Source: Coffea arabica
Taxonomy: Eukaryota; Streptophyta; Magnoliopsida; Gentianales; Rubiaceae
Reading direction: 5' to 3'
Assembly: GCF_036785885.1 (NCBI RefSeq)
Contig: NC_092326.1
Location: forward strand, 42,866,287 to 42,930,286
Length of the DNA: 64,000 nt
Of this stretch, positions 47,350 through 58,790 are shown piece after piece. The notes below the pieces were generated by a model that was not told the origin of the DNA, ran no database searches, and saw nothing but the letters and a program-made list of their open reading frames with translations. The number at the start of each line of letters is the position of its first letter. Positions within the stretch are counted from its first letter, which is position 1. The translations under genes and the position numbers were made by a program.

Positions 47350-48600
47350 ATAGGAAATATTAACTCTTTCTTTTTCTTCCCTTTTTTTGAAGATGAATAA
47401 TCATCGTCAAAAGAGTTGTTCCAGCAATCATCACATTTGTTACATATATCAAAATATGTGTCTAGAAATGAGGTATGGGAAATAATAAACAGGGTCACCT
47501 TCTTGGTCAAAATGATCAATGATGTCTTGGAAATTACATTTCTCACAGTCATAATCATATGCGCCCAGCGCCTTTCCTTGTTCGATTGGCATTTCTATGG
47601 AAACCTGTGCAAGCATAATAGATGGGTAAGACTTATTTCGATCTAGCTTAAGATGAGAATGATCAAAACTAATAGAAACTCGTCCCTCAGATATTTGAGA
47701 AATTTTTGAAATTGACGATTCAATGGATTCATTAGCATGAGTGTGAAGAGTTTCATAATCTGTAATCTAATTATCTGGTAACAATTGGATCAATTCAGAT
47801 TTTGAAATCGGTTTTGGAACATGAGTGCAAGAAGCTAAATTCTTTTCATGTACTCGGATGAGAAGAGCTTCCTCTCCACCAGAAATTGTCAGACCTAGAG
47901 CATGGTTTTGTACGCTATATACCATCTGATAGTGGAGAGTGGCAACTATGGCATCTGAAACTTGATATGCTCCTATTATTTGAACATGTACCTTAAGAGC
48001 ATCAAACAGATGAGGATCAAACAAAGACGTATTAAAATTTGGAAACAAGGTTATAAAAACTGTTCCTGCGTCTAGAGTTGTTTCGACTATCGCAATGCAT
48101 GCATGTTGATATTTTTTGAATCTTGTATCCAATAGAGCTATTCTAGCAACCATGCATAAACCTTTTCTTTCATGAAAAGATAAGGAAAAACGTATGGCAC
48201 CAAAATAAATACGAGTAAATCCTTGTTGCTTCCATTGAGAAAGAAAGTCCGGTGGGATAAAGAGAGTGATAAATTGTTCCTTTTTTGTAGCAAGGATATG
48301 ATGTTGATCAACCTTGGAGGCCTGGATATATTCTCGTACTCCTTTTGGATGATGCTTGATTAAGGATTTGATGGCCCTTAATAGTGAAAAAGCTTGTTTT
48401 CCATATGTAGAATAAGGATTAATAAGGCGTAAAGAGGTTGGATTTACTACTTCTGGTTCAATAGATATTTCATATAGATAATCTAACTTATTAGAATTAG
48501 ATTTATGTAAAATGAGATCAGAAGAAGATAAGGATGCTGTTAAGGATGACATTGTAACTAGTTTTCTCCTTAGAATCTGGCTCTGATACCAGACTTCAAA
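47350..48600 (-). mobile_element. Endogenous pararetrovirus fragment (Caulimoviridae-like)
   Basis: Minus-strand fragment inserted at the 3' end of the HMA paralogue. A primer-binding site complementary to initiator tRNA-Met (TGGTATCAGAGCCAGATTC, 48591-48573) is followed 21 bases on by the ATG of a 261-codon open frame (48552-47767). That frame has the pattern of a plant-virus 30K movement protein, including a L-D-x-R stretch and a PNF motif. After the stop at 47767 the coding-like character continues with further breaks to about 47350. No coat, protease, reverse transcriptase or RNase H domain is present, so the fragment cannot be functional. The genus is a guess (petuvirus/florendovirus-like). 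Confidence 0.75.
47767..48552 (-). pseudogene. Movement-protein-like ORF of the pararetrovirus fragment
   Basis: 261 residues, starting MSSLTASLSSSDLILHKS. In caulimoviruses the movement domain opens the polyprotein, or is its own ORF; it widens plasmodesmata so virus moves between cells. Seen here: the hydrophobic beta-strand-rich core, LLDTRFKKYQHACIAIVE, and LFPNFNTSLFDPHLFDALKV, which carries the conserved Asp-Pro after PNF. The frame then stops at 47767 while virus-like sequence continues beyond, so the polyprotein is interrupted. With no replication genes it is a relic in the host genome. Identification is by motif pattern, not by a database match. Confidence 0.7.
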
Positions 48601-48619
48601 GTCTCCTGCAAAAGATACT

Positions 48620-49598
48620 TCAGAGTATTCCCCGACAACAATCAAGATACCAAACAGGTGTCTTCGACTTTTCAACGACTCTAACTGGGGGTCTCCCTGG
48701 CTGTATGGGCTCATCGGGCTCCGGCTCTTTGGGCTTCTCCGGCGGCTTGGGCTTTGGTGGCTCCACGATCTCAATGCTCTTAATGACTTTGCCACCCTTG
48801 CAACACAATTTGTCGCGAATTTTCTCGGGGCTACAGCACACGACGGTGATGGTCACCAGATTTTGCTTCTCATCATACATCTGGTCTCTGATTTCTGTTG
48901 TCCAAAAAAATTGAGCATCACCCAAAAAAAAAAAAACTCAAATTCTTGTCCATACAAATTAAAGCCACTAACTGATCACTAGTAGTTTTATAAGCCACAC
49001 TACCCAACTTTTGTTGTTCAACTCGGCTAATAATAATCATGGAGTGGCGCACATGCCTAGCCATCATGTATATAGTCGGTGGAACGGTGGATGTCCTCCA
49101 TCCAACTGCGCTTGCTCTAAAGAAGAACTACTACTAGTAATACTACTGGTACTGAAAACATAAAGAGATAGAATTGGTAATTATAAGAGACTCACGGGGA
49201 AATTTGCAGAGGATTTTCTTGACCTTCTTGTAGCAGCAGGGGCATTGAAGATCAACCTTGAGTCTCATTGTAGTCACCTGTATGGTTGCGTATATATTAT
49301 CGGAGCAAAATAGTCAAACTCGATCCATATATGTATATATATAACAATCAAGAAATGCACAATTATATGGTTTACGCTGGGAGATGTGGGTGGAGATCTT
49401 GATATAAAGAGAAGCAAGCATATCTCGCGTTGTATGTGCTGTCATAGACTTGCAATTATAATTTTCAGATTGAGCAAGCAAACACTACTAAAAGAGGGGG
49501 AAAAAAAAAAGATGCAAAACAATAATATTAATATATCACGAACATTTGAGGGATGGTTGCGAAAGCTAGCAAGAGAATTGGCTCACCTTCTCAGCCAT
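48620..49598 (-). CDS. HMA-domain protein, paralogue with truncated, replaced tail
   Basis: Exons 49598-49587, 49277-49196 and 48894-48620 (369 bases, 122 residues) have the same sizes and phases as the first two exons of the 33-34 kb gene. The CxxC site is present in VDLQCPCCYKKVKKILC, followed by VTITVVCCSPEKIRDKLCCK and a Pro/Lys/Glu linker (PPKPKPPEKPKEPEPDEP). The 20-residue repeats, Cys-rich tail and CaaX box are gone. Near residue 100 the reading changes to a short unrelated tail ending at a stop just before the pararetroviral primer site. It could make a soluble HMA protein without membrane anchor, or be a pseudogene. Its promoter region is conserved with the intact copy. Confidence 0.7.
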
Positions 49599-49900
49599 GG
49601 TTGATGAAGGAAGGAGTCAGTCAGTGGCGATGGGTGGATCTGATCAAGAATCCACAGCCCAAATGATAAATGTTGGAAATGGGAAGTTTTATTCTTTTTG
49701 GTTGGGGGATGAGGGTGTTGTGGGTGTGGTTCCTGTGGGAGAGGAAGAGCAGGGGAGTGGCGAAGGGATGTAGGCTGGCAAGCAAGCAATATACTACTAA
49801 ACTGATGCTAATAAATGGTTGAAGAATTAATGGTAGGAGCCAATTAGGATGAAAAAAGTGCGAGGACTTTATGTCGAAAGATGGCAACTGGGCAGCATGC
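48870..49900. repeat. Segmental duplication, block 1 copy B
   Basis: Counterpart of 33590-34950 (see there). It lacks the (AT)n expansion in intron 1 and the 63-bp tandem duplication. Confidence 0.88.
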
Positions 49901-50089
49901 ATGCAGTGATATTTTTCAGTGTATAAAATATTGATTTTTATTTTAAGTACAGAATATGTATGAGTTAGCTAGCTCCAAAGGTTTTTGTTGCATGTCCTGA
50001 TATGCTCGCAAAATTACATCTACAGTCAGCCAATAGAGAGAGAGGAGAAAAAAAAAAGAGAAGAAATCGTACAAAGTACGAAAGAAAGC

Positions 50090-50204
50090 CAAAAGCAAAT
50101 GAGGATGGCGGAGGAAAGACTCTTTTATGACACCGACAGTTTTCATGTAGACACGTTCCAAACTTGACAATCAAAACGACCAGTAATGATAGCTGCTCAC
50201 ATAA
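50090..50204. repeat. Left flank of MULE, direct repeat A
   Basis: AGCAAATGAGGATGGCGGAG to GATAGCTGCTCACATAA is repeated with a few changes at 58791-58905. It ends with the target-site copy CTCACATAA (50196-50204). Confidence 0.93.
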
Positions 50205-50639
50205 CGCAACGGATCCTCTGTACCACAACCCTGTCTCACACCCTATCCCACCCCTCCAAAACTTGCCAAGTGTCCTTTTATTAACCCAATCCTGAAACAA
50301 CCCAATTCGAACCATGTTTATTTAATTAATCGATTAATCGGGTTGAGAAACCGAATCTCTATAACCATGAACTATTAAATTAAAAACCCAACAAACAAAA
50401 TTAGAGATTAAACTTCCGGAAAAAAAAAACCACAAAATTCGGGCCTCACCACGATTCTGGTTTCCCATCAGATTGGTCTCCTTCTCAAAAGCTTCATCGG
50501 AAAACAAAATTAGAGATTAAACTTCCGGGAAAAAAAATCACAAAATTCGGGCAACGGAAACAAAGTTCAACTCAACGCAGCAGGCCACGATTCTGGTTTC
50601 CCATCAGATTGGTCTCCTTCTCAAAAGCCTCATCGCAAC

Positions 50640-51170
50640 GCAGCAGGGCTGTCCGAGTTCATCATCTTCACCATTCAGCTTTGACGAAATATTCACGGAT
50701 GAAGCTTCGAAACTCTTCCCAAAGGTGAGAAACAACTTATTTCTTAAAAACCTTGGTGGGAAACCTTCGAAGCTCTTCGCAGGCCAATTTGATGTGATTT
50801 GCTAAGCTTAGGCACTTGATCTAGTTTTCAACTTCAAATTGGTCTGTTGATACACACCAATTGAATTAGTTTTGCTATATCCTCAATTACAGGGAGGAAG
50901 TAAGAAATTGGTTATATTCTGTAACAGATAGGTGTCTCTGTTTTAGTGTTTTGGAACTTAGGTGTAGATGATTTTGGGAGGGTAACAAGTTTGCGTTTAT
51001 CTTTTGCTGATTGAGGGAATTGTTCTTCTAATTTGCAGCTTCCACTCCGAATGTTTCATGCGTTAAATTGTCTGAAAATTCGGTATCACCTGGACGAAGC
51101 ACACCACCTGTTCGATCAAATGCCTAAGAGGAAGATGAGTACAAAATTTATGGTGCACATTGCAATGTAA
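50640..51170 (+). CDS. Inward left-end transcription unit with PPR-like fragment
   Basis: A donor CCCAAAG|GTGAGA ends an exon at 50724, next to the left terminal repeat. An acceptor ATTTGCAG opens a second exon at 51039 containing a 39-codon frame (51051-51170). That frame includes LDEAHHLFDQMPKRKMS, the shape of a PLS-class pentatricopeptide repeat (A..LFDEMP.R). It is too short to be a PPR protein. It may be a host gene piece captured by the element or just a chance frame. Convergent layout with the transposase recalls the two-gene plan of maize MuDR, but no mudrB-like protein is seen. Confidence 0.4.
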
Positions 51171-53220
51171 TCTACATGAGTGACAAATTTTGTTAACAAC
51201 TCTCCACATTCTCTATTCTGTTTTTGTACTTTCCATGGAAGGTATTGATTGTGGTCTTATCAAAAAGAAAAATGCGTGGCTCAAAGTCCCAATGAATGAA
51301 TATGCATAGAGTTGAATAATCCTTTTGCTAAGCCTATTTATTCACAAATTATCTTATTTATCTCGTGCATATTTCTTTTCTTATGTTGCAGTTTGTAATT
51401 ACAAAGGATCATGGATTTCATAACTGTTGACTCATTTAAGTCTGCAATGCATCTTGGTTATTCCAAATGGTTAAGCAGATTGTGTCTAGAATTGAGAATG
51501 AGGGAAGCGATTTGAGGTTTAAATTTGATCTTTTACTTGCGGTTTAATTTATGGTGCATATTCCAAGAGATGCTTGAGAATCAGCTTTAGTGCTAAATCC
51601 GTCGGCACTCATGTAATTTGTGATGCATATTCCAAGGTGATCTAGTCAAATTAATCAGAGTAGACCTCAAACTTCAGGAAATCCTGCAACCTTACTGTTT
51701 GGCATGCTTGCATTTATGGCAATTTAATTTGACTGGATTACCTTGGAATGTGCGCATTAAATTGCATAAGGTTAAGCATATACTAGTCGCGTAGCAGTCA
51801 AATCAAAATAAATGAAAATAAATTAACTAGTTTCGTTGGATAAAACATATAACTCACTGAGGAGTTCGAGCTTTTATTAAGTTTTTAACACTAAAGCTGG
51901 TTATTATCTTGGTGCTTATGCTTAATCTGTTAATTTGTGAAAATCCATTGTGTATTTACCAATTTGTTATCACTCTGAAGTATCTTGCATGGAATTTTTG
52001 CAACCCAATGAAAAGGTTTTTGTTTTACATACTGTTTTGCAACTTAACTGGCATCTTTCTGCTTATTGGCGCTACATTGTTAGAATTATTTAGTTTCATA
52101 CACTTCAACATTCTGTTTCAAGCATATGATTAACCACTTGTCAGTATTCTTATGACTTGAAGTCTCACTACTCAATTAGCAAGCCTTTGTTCTGATGGAA
52201 GTTATGCAGCTCAATTGGCATATTACTTGTGCTCATGGCTGACATACTTTTGATGTAATCCATCTTTACGGTTGGCAATGTTCTATAAATGTCTGATCAT
52301 TTTTGTATGCTAGGAAAAGAAAAAGGAACTGGCCTTTTTTGCTCGCTTGCCTTACCAGTATTAGGTATTTTACATTAATCCGTTTCTGTGGTAAGAATTG
52401 TTTCTGAAGTCAAGAATATAGCGATTGTCTGTCACCTGAGCTAATGGGGCTGCAACTACTTGTGGGGTAATAACCTGATTAGACAGCTGACATTGCACAG
52501 AAATGGTAGAAGCTGTAGTAGAGTACTTGTAAAAGATAGAGGGACTTGATGAAGACATACTGCTCAAAGTAGGTCAGATTTCAATATTGAAAGATGCCCT
52601 GGGCAAACCCTTTGACCTGCTGGCAAGCCCAGATTCGGAGCATAAATACTTGGTGAATTGAGGGATAAACGGTGAATTTGTCAAGATTGTTTAGAACTGT
52701 TCATATTTGTACAAATGTTTTTGTTGGTTGGTTTTTTTACTTCTTTGGTTATTACTTCTTGAAAATGATGTTAAGTACTGAAAGGTTTGCAATCAACCGT
52801 GCAGTTCATAACGTTATGGCAATTTTTTTATTCTAGTTCATTTTCTCTACGACTTTTAGCATTATTTGAATTTTGGCAGCATAATCATCAATTTCAATAT
52901 GCTCAAACCTCAGAAAGAGGAAAACAAAAAATGGAATGATGTGTATAAAAATCTATGATCCCTCTTCTACAAGGGAACAGAAAGAAAAGAGTGGATAGAT
53001 TCCGAGGTGTATAAATGTATAACTTCACACCATCCAAGTTTTTTGCACTGATCATTCATCTTTAGCAGCTTGTTGATCACTATCATCATTATTTCCGTTC
53101 TTGTGCCTATAAAAAACAAATGCTAAGTTAGCAAATGTATTGAATTATAAGTGTAACTTATCAAACTAATATATATAAAATTAAGTAATTAATCAAGGTT
53201 TTGTCTTACTTGGACAAAAC

Positions 53221-56043
53221 TCATTGACGCTGCTGGTGTGCTATTGAACTTGAAGACATCAAATCATAGCCTTGGGTAAAGTTAGGGTCCAACGACTGCC
53301 CAAAAAATAAGAAATAGAAGACCACCCTTCATTATAAATTGTGTCATGTTTGTGGGATTTCGCCTATTGTAGATGTCTTCTATTGAAATTCCAAATTCCT
53401 AATATAATTAAAAAGAGACGACCACAAATTAAAAATTTCATTGAAAAAACATGTCGTTAATGTACTTTAGTCATCTAAAGAATAAATTATTCAAATAAAA
53501 TTTAAAATAAATTACATATGTACTATGCTATACAAGACAAAAATGACGAATAACTATACCTGCTGTGGCGGTAATTCTCGAGCAAAACCTTGAATTGTAG
53601 CAGAATCCATACTTGAATTAACAACATTATGTCCAAATTCCTACAATCATTTTTATCCAAATTATAAATAAGGATGCTAATACTATTTCTATACTCATCA
53701 TTCATCATACAACCAAGGAACCCAAAAAAAAGTAATAGTCAAACAATCAAATAGCATTGTTCACATATATTAAATAAATTGTCAAACCTGTAATCTTTTC
53801 GATGAAAACTTCTCCTTCACCTTGTACTTGCGTTTCTTAGTAGCCATTTCTAGTGCACTTCTTGGTCTCTTGCTCGACTTGTAGGTGACTTTTTCTTTCA
53901 CTTTGATGCCTTTTATTTTATTATAGGCAATTTCAGATGGATTAGTGTCAACATCTTGATACACACTACAATGTTCTTCAATACGCACTTCTTTCATTTT
54001 CTTTTTTCCTTGACAACATGCATCCATTTGTTCTGACATTTTCCAAAATCCATCTTTAGCAATTTCATAAGCTTCATCACATTCAGAAGCTTTTGTCATC
54101 AGCTGCATATATAGATAGGATAACTCTTTGTAACGAAAACTTAATTTTGCCTTTAACTCCATTTCCGGGCTACTTTCACTGGAAACATGCACATTTCCTG
54201 TTTTAGCTGCTTTTGTCCATCTCTTCAATATATATGCATCCGGAATTGTTACAATATTCAGAGTCATCAATATTTTTAGTGCATGTGAACACAAAAATCC
54301 AGCAAATTCAAATTTCTTACAACTACAACAAATTGAATTCGTGGATGAATCATAAGTTACAAGATGGTGGGAAGTCTTACCATGTGGTGTAACTCTGTAA
54401 CTCATTTGATTTCCTAATTCACCATCAACTTCCCATTTACAATCAATCCCTTTGCATAGCTCCTCCTTAAATTTTTCATACACTTCATGTGTATATACAC
54501 TTGCTGCATGCTGTAAAATCCTACAAGGAAATGTCATTGCCGGTGTACTTTGATTGCCTTTAAAATCTGCTACGGATTCATTATAGCGACGATCATCTAA
54601 CAGCCTTTGGAAGTGTTCAAAAAATTCAAGTAAGCCATGTTTATAACTTACATACTTCTTTATCACACTGTTCATGGACTCACTTCGTTGGGTTGTGGTC
54701 ATATCAGCACAGAAGGTTTCTCTCCCATACACTAAAGCCCATTTCTCTTTTATATCAAACATTTTCTTCAACCACTTGTTGTCTTCCAGACCATACGTTT
54801 TTAGCATTTCACTCCATCCCTCAAAAAAATCATCCTCATTTTCATAGTCATATATGCATTGACTAAAATCTGCCGCAAAATTTTGAAAATCTTTAAAGAC
54901 ATCAGCTAGATGCGTTGCTGCATTTTGATAGATATGCCATATACATAAGCGGTGGTACGTTGTTGGCCATTGAGAAGCCAAAGCTGTTGCCATTCTTCCG
55001 TCCTGGTCTGTAAGAATAGTTCTTGGTATTTTTCCCATCATAGCCTTAGCAAATGTGTCAAACAGCCATTCAAATGTCAGAATTGTCTCGTCATATAATA
55101 AAGCAGCCCCAAAAACAGTAGTTTGTTTATGATGATTTACACCAACGAATAATGCAATTGGCCTCCCATCTTTGTGCTTTCTATAAGTTGTATCAAAACA
55201 AACCACATCACCAAAATGAGCAAAATCCGTTCTCATCTTTGCATCAGCCCAAAATATGTTAGTTATCAAGTCATCTTCATCTACTTGAATGGCGTAAAAA
55301 AAATTTGGATCTTCTAATTGCATGCCTTGTAAGTACTCTAAGATTCCTCCTGTGTCACATTGCATCATTGGTATGGATCTTTTGGATCGTAAGTAATTTT
55401 TTAAATCATCTCGAATGAACCCAAGATTTTCTCGTCCACCAACTTGTTTCGACATCAGTTCAATCGATTGTTTTGGTGTAATTCCACAACTTCGGGCCAT
55501 ATCTATTTCAGCTTCGTGTGCCATTGTCACATGTCTATGAGATCTGAATAAATGAGTTTTGCTTGGAGTTGATAGCTCATGATTATGTTCAGCAACAAAT
55601 TGCACAACACGGTATTTTTCACCTTGTCTACAGCTAATTTTCATCCTTGCATTGCAATCACATCTTGTTTCTGGACGAGGACACTTAACAATCATATTGC
55701 GTTTGTCTTTTGGCTTTTTTCCTTCACGGGAGCAGCAAAAAATCCTGTCCAACATCAAATCACTATTTTTGTCTTTATGTCCCTTACTCAATCGAGTTCC
55801 AAAACCAGATGCTTTAGCATATTTTTGGTAAAAATTTTTGGCTGCTACTTCAGTATCGAATTCCATGTCAAGTTTCGGGACCAAGTCATCCGGTATAGCC
55901 AAAGGAAGAAAAATTTGATTTCCTTGATTGCCATCAGTAATACAAAGAGGTAAGGCATTATCATTTATCTCCTGCAAGTCAACATCTTCAAAGTCCAATT
56001 TACGACATGATTGGACTTCATGAGTTGGCAAATCATTCTCCAT
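53221..56043 (-). CDS. FAR1-family MULE transposase, intact
   Basis: Exon 1 56043-53788 (752 codons), exon 2 53640-53560 (27 codons) and exon 3 53295-53221 (24 codons, ending SSSIAHQQRQ): 803 residues. An alternative exon 3 from 53398 to 53282 adds 38 residues instead. Domains: FAR1 zinc domain (about 65-165, CSREGK...CDCNARMKIS...EHNHEL), DDE core (CFDTTYRKH, TILTDQDGRM, TTTQRSESMNSVIKKY) and SWIM finger (CSCKKFEFAGFLCSHALKIL), then a Lys-rich tail suited to nuclear import. All three catalytic acids are present. The gene is read from the right terminal repeat inward. A non-coding first exon is likely (donor CTACTG|GTATTT at 57825, acceptor at 56068). It is FRS5-like in wording but sits in a complete element, so it is a transposase and not a host FRS gene. 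Confidence 0.92.
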
Positions 56044-56068
56044 ATTCCCCCAAAACCCAACAAATGAC

Positions 56069-57949
56069 CTGTATCATGGACCACAGGAAATTAAAAGCAG
56101 AAAGAAATTTGCATGCTAGTCACTGCAAGATGCATTACACGAAGAATTGTTAAGGACATAACTAAATACTATAGAGTGATGATTTAGTGTATAAAAGTTA
56201 AGGACATAATTGTCTAATAATAGTATAGGGTGTGAATTTAGTATGTAGGGATGTCGATGTAGCCCATCCCACTTACTTAATTATGCATACCCTATAAGTC
56301 TGTATACATATTTTTTTGCTATTGGCATCAAATTACTGGATACAAATACATAATTTGTTACCCCTTTTGGTGATTCTATATTTAATATTCTTCTTATTAA
56401 CCAAATTCTTCATTGTTTTTACAATAGTTAAAAGCCTGGATAGATATTTTCTCCTTTGTCATTAAATCAATTACCAGCTATAAATAAATAATTCATGTCT
56501 TCGGTTCAGACTACGAAAAAGCATTTCAGATTATAGTCTAATTTGTGCTTGACAGATTTTTCCAACCCAAAGTGGAATACTTTTGTCCATTTACTGTGTA
56601 TATAACCTTTCTAGATGATTAACAACTATTTAATCTGTCGTTTATGATCTCATGCTACTGGTCTACCTTCATAGTCTATTCATGCATGCATTCTATGGCC
56701 AGGGAGATTCATTACTCAGGAATTTTACTATTGAAGGTCCTCTTTAATGCACTTTTAAGTGTTTGTTACCTTTTTGTTCCAACTTAATGTACAGAGAAAA
56801 CTATACGGTTTGCACTTATTCTTGTTTACAACTATTGTTTGACTCATATTATTTTAATGTTGCTATTCCTGTAATGTTCTGTTCGCATAAGTCACTCATA
56901 GATGAACAAAAGCAGGAAATGAAAAGCAGAAAGAAATTTGCATGCTAGTCACTGCCCACACAGCTCTATCCCTCAAACTAGGAAAAAGAATAATGAAGAA
57001 GTACCTGATGGGCATATACAAGCTTTATATTTTTTTTTTCACACCCCTGGGCTAATATAAGACTTACTATCATATTATTGTAGAGAACTTTCTATAGTAG
57101 TAGTATCTAAAGATCTATAACACCTTTCATTTGTTATGATTTTTGGAGATGTTTTTGTGTGTGCGGTATATAGGACCCAAGAAAATGCATAAGATGCAAA
57201 ACATCTCAACAGCTTAAGGGGGTACAAGGTGAGCAGCACTATATTAAAGCCAACAAAGAAAACAACTGGTGTAAATAATATTTTTCCCCTGTTTAGTTTG
57301 TAAAACAGCACTTAGAATTCTAACTGAGAAAATACAATTGGATCACATCAAAAGAAAAAAAAAGAAAAAGGATGAAAAACGCAAGTGTTGCTTCAGCAAC
57401 ACCAAGGCCTGCAAACTCACTGCAGTAAACATTAGCATCGATTTGATTTACATGACTATTTGACTTCCTATCAACTAATAATATGGAACAGTGGATGATA
57501 AAGAAAAAACAAAGATGAGAAACAAAAGATAACTTAGCAGCCAAAAGCAGTGCAGGGCCTATGAAGCCAAAAGGATGCATACGTGAAATCAAAACATATA
57601 AATGCCATTCAAACACATAAAAAGACGGAAACCGTGTTGCCTCATTTTGAGCTAAGCTAAAGGATCTTTTGTGCCTCTGAATTACTCACAGTCAATAATT
57701 TAAGGTCAGAAAAAATGATAAACTTGGCTCCAAAGCAAACTGTTGGAAAATTAAGCAGCACAGAAATCATGAAAAAAGAGAAGTTTGAAAATTTAAAACG
57801 ACAATGTTACTAATAATTAAATACCAGTAGGAGAATGGCGAGGGAGGATCGAGACTGAGAAATGGAAGCCACGGGACGCTGAAAAATCTTATTCCATTCC
57901 GGATAAACCCTAGCTATTAAGTCCTCCGAATTCTCGTTTTACACAATTC
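56069..57949. other. MULE right interior: 5' UTR intron and promoter
   Basis: AT-rich sequence between the transposase coding exon and the right terminal repeat. Apart from the probable non-coding exon at about 57900-57826, no gene or repeat is seen. Confidence 0.45.
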
Positions 57950-58423
57950 GCACAGCCCTGCTGCATTGCGATGAGGCTTTTGAGAAGGAGACCAATCTGA
58001 TGGGAAACCAGAATCGTGGCCTGCTGCGTTGAGTTGAACTTTGTTTCCGTTGCCCGAATTTTGTGATTTTTTTTCCCGGAAGTTTAATCTCTAATTTTGT
58101 TTTCCGATGAAGCTTTTGAGAAGGAGACCAATCTGATGGGAAACCAGAATCGTGATGAGGCCCGAATTTTGTGGTTTTTTTTTTCCGGAAGTTTAATCTC
58201 TAATTTTGTTTTTTGGGTTTTTAATTTAATAGTTCATGGTTATAGAGATTCGGTTTCTCAACCCGATTAATCGATTAATTAAATAAACATGGTTCGAATT
58301 GGGTTGTTTCAGGATTGGGTTAATAAAAGGACACTTGGCAAGTTTTGGAGGGGTAGGATAGGGTGTGAGACAGGGTTGTGGTACAGAGGATCCGTTGCGC
58401 TCACATAAAGCTGGGTTTTTTGG

Positions 58424-58790
58424 CGCAACGGATCCTCTGTACCACAACCCTGTCTCACACCCTATCCCACCCCTCCTAAACTTGCCAAGTGTCCTTTTAT
58501 TAACCCAATCATGAAACAACCCAACTCGAACCATGTTTATTTAGTTAACCGATTAATCTAGCTTGGGTGACTTAATCTCTATAACCAACATCAATTAAAA
58601 TAAAAAACCCAAAAATCAAAATTACAGATTAAACAAGGCACAAAAAAAAAACCCCACAAGCTTCATCGCAACGCAGCCCTCCTCAAAAGCTTCATCGCAA
58701 CACAGCAGGGCTGTCCGAGTTCATCATCTTCACCATTCAGCTTTGACGAAATATTCACGGATGAAGCTTCGAATCTCTTCCCAAAGGTGA
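58424..58790 (+). mobile_element. Truncated second MULE end
   Basis: CGCAACGGATCCTCTGTACC again, oriented like the left end of the complete element. It is alignable with gaps to the left terminal repeat and on to TTCCCAAAGGTGAG (counterpart of 50714-50728), then joins flank repeat A'. It carries many differences (deletions within the TIR block) and has no partner end, so it is an older or recombined relic of the family. Confidence 0.85.

Larger units (their letters stand above)
50205..58399 (-). mobile_element. Complete FAR1-type Mutator-like element, 8195 bp
   Basis: Long inverted ends: CGCAACGGATCCTCTGTACC at the left (50205 to ~50652) and its complement at the right (~57950-58399), nearly identical over ~450 bases by eye. 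It is flanked by a perfect 9-base duplication CTCACATAA (50196-50204 and 58400-58408), the size expected for Mutator elements. Inside, a spliced transposase gene reads inward from the right end and a short exon pair reads inward from the left end. Each terminal repeat itself contains two copies of a ~120-base block (CACGATTCTGGTTTCCCATC ... AAACTTCCGG). The near-identity of both ends and the exact target copies imply a recent insertion. Confidence 0.93.

Noticed and set aside
49583-50315. Minus-strand frames across the left MULE border
   Set aside because: They cross the element boundary and the target duplication and match frames at 58226-58951 only because the DNA is repeated.
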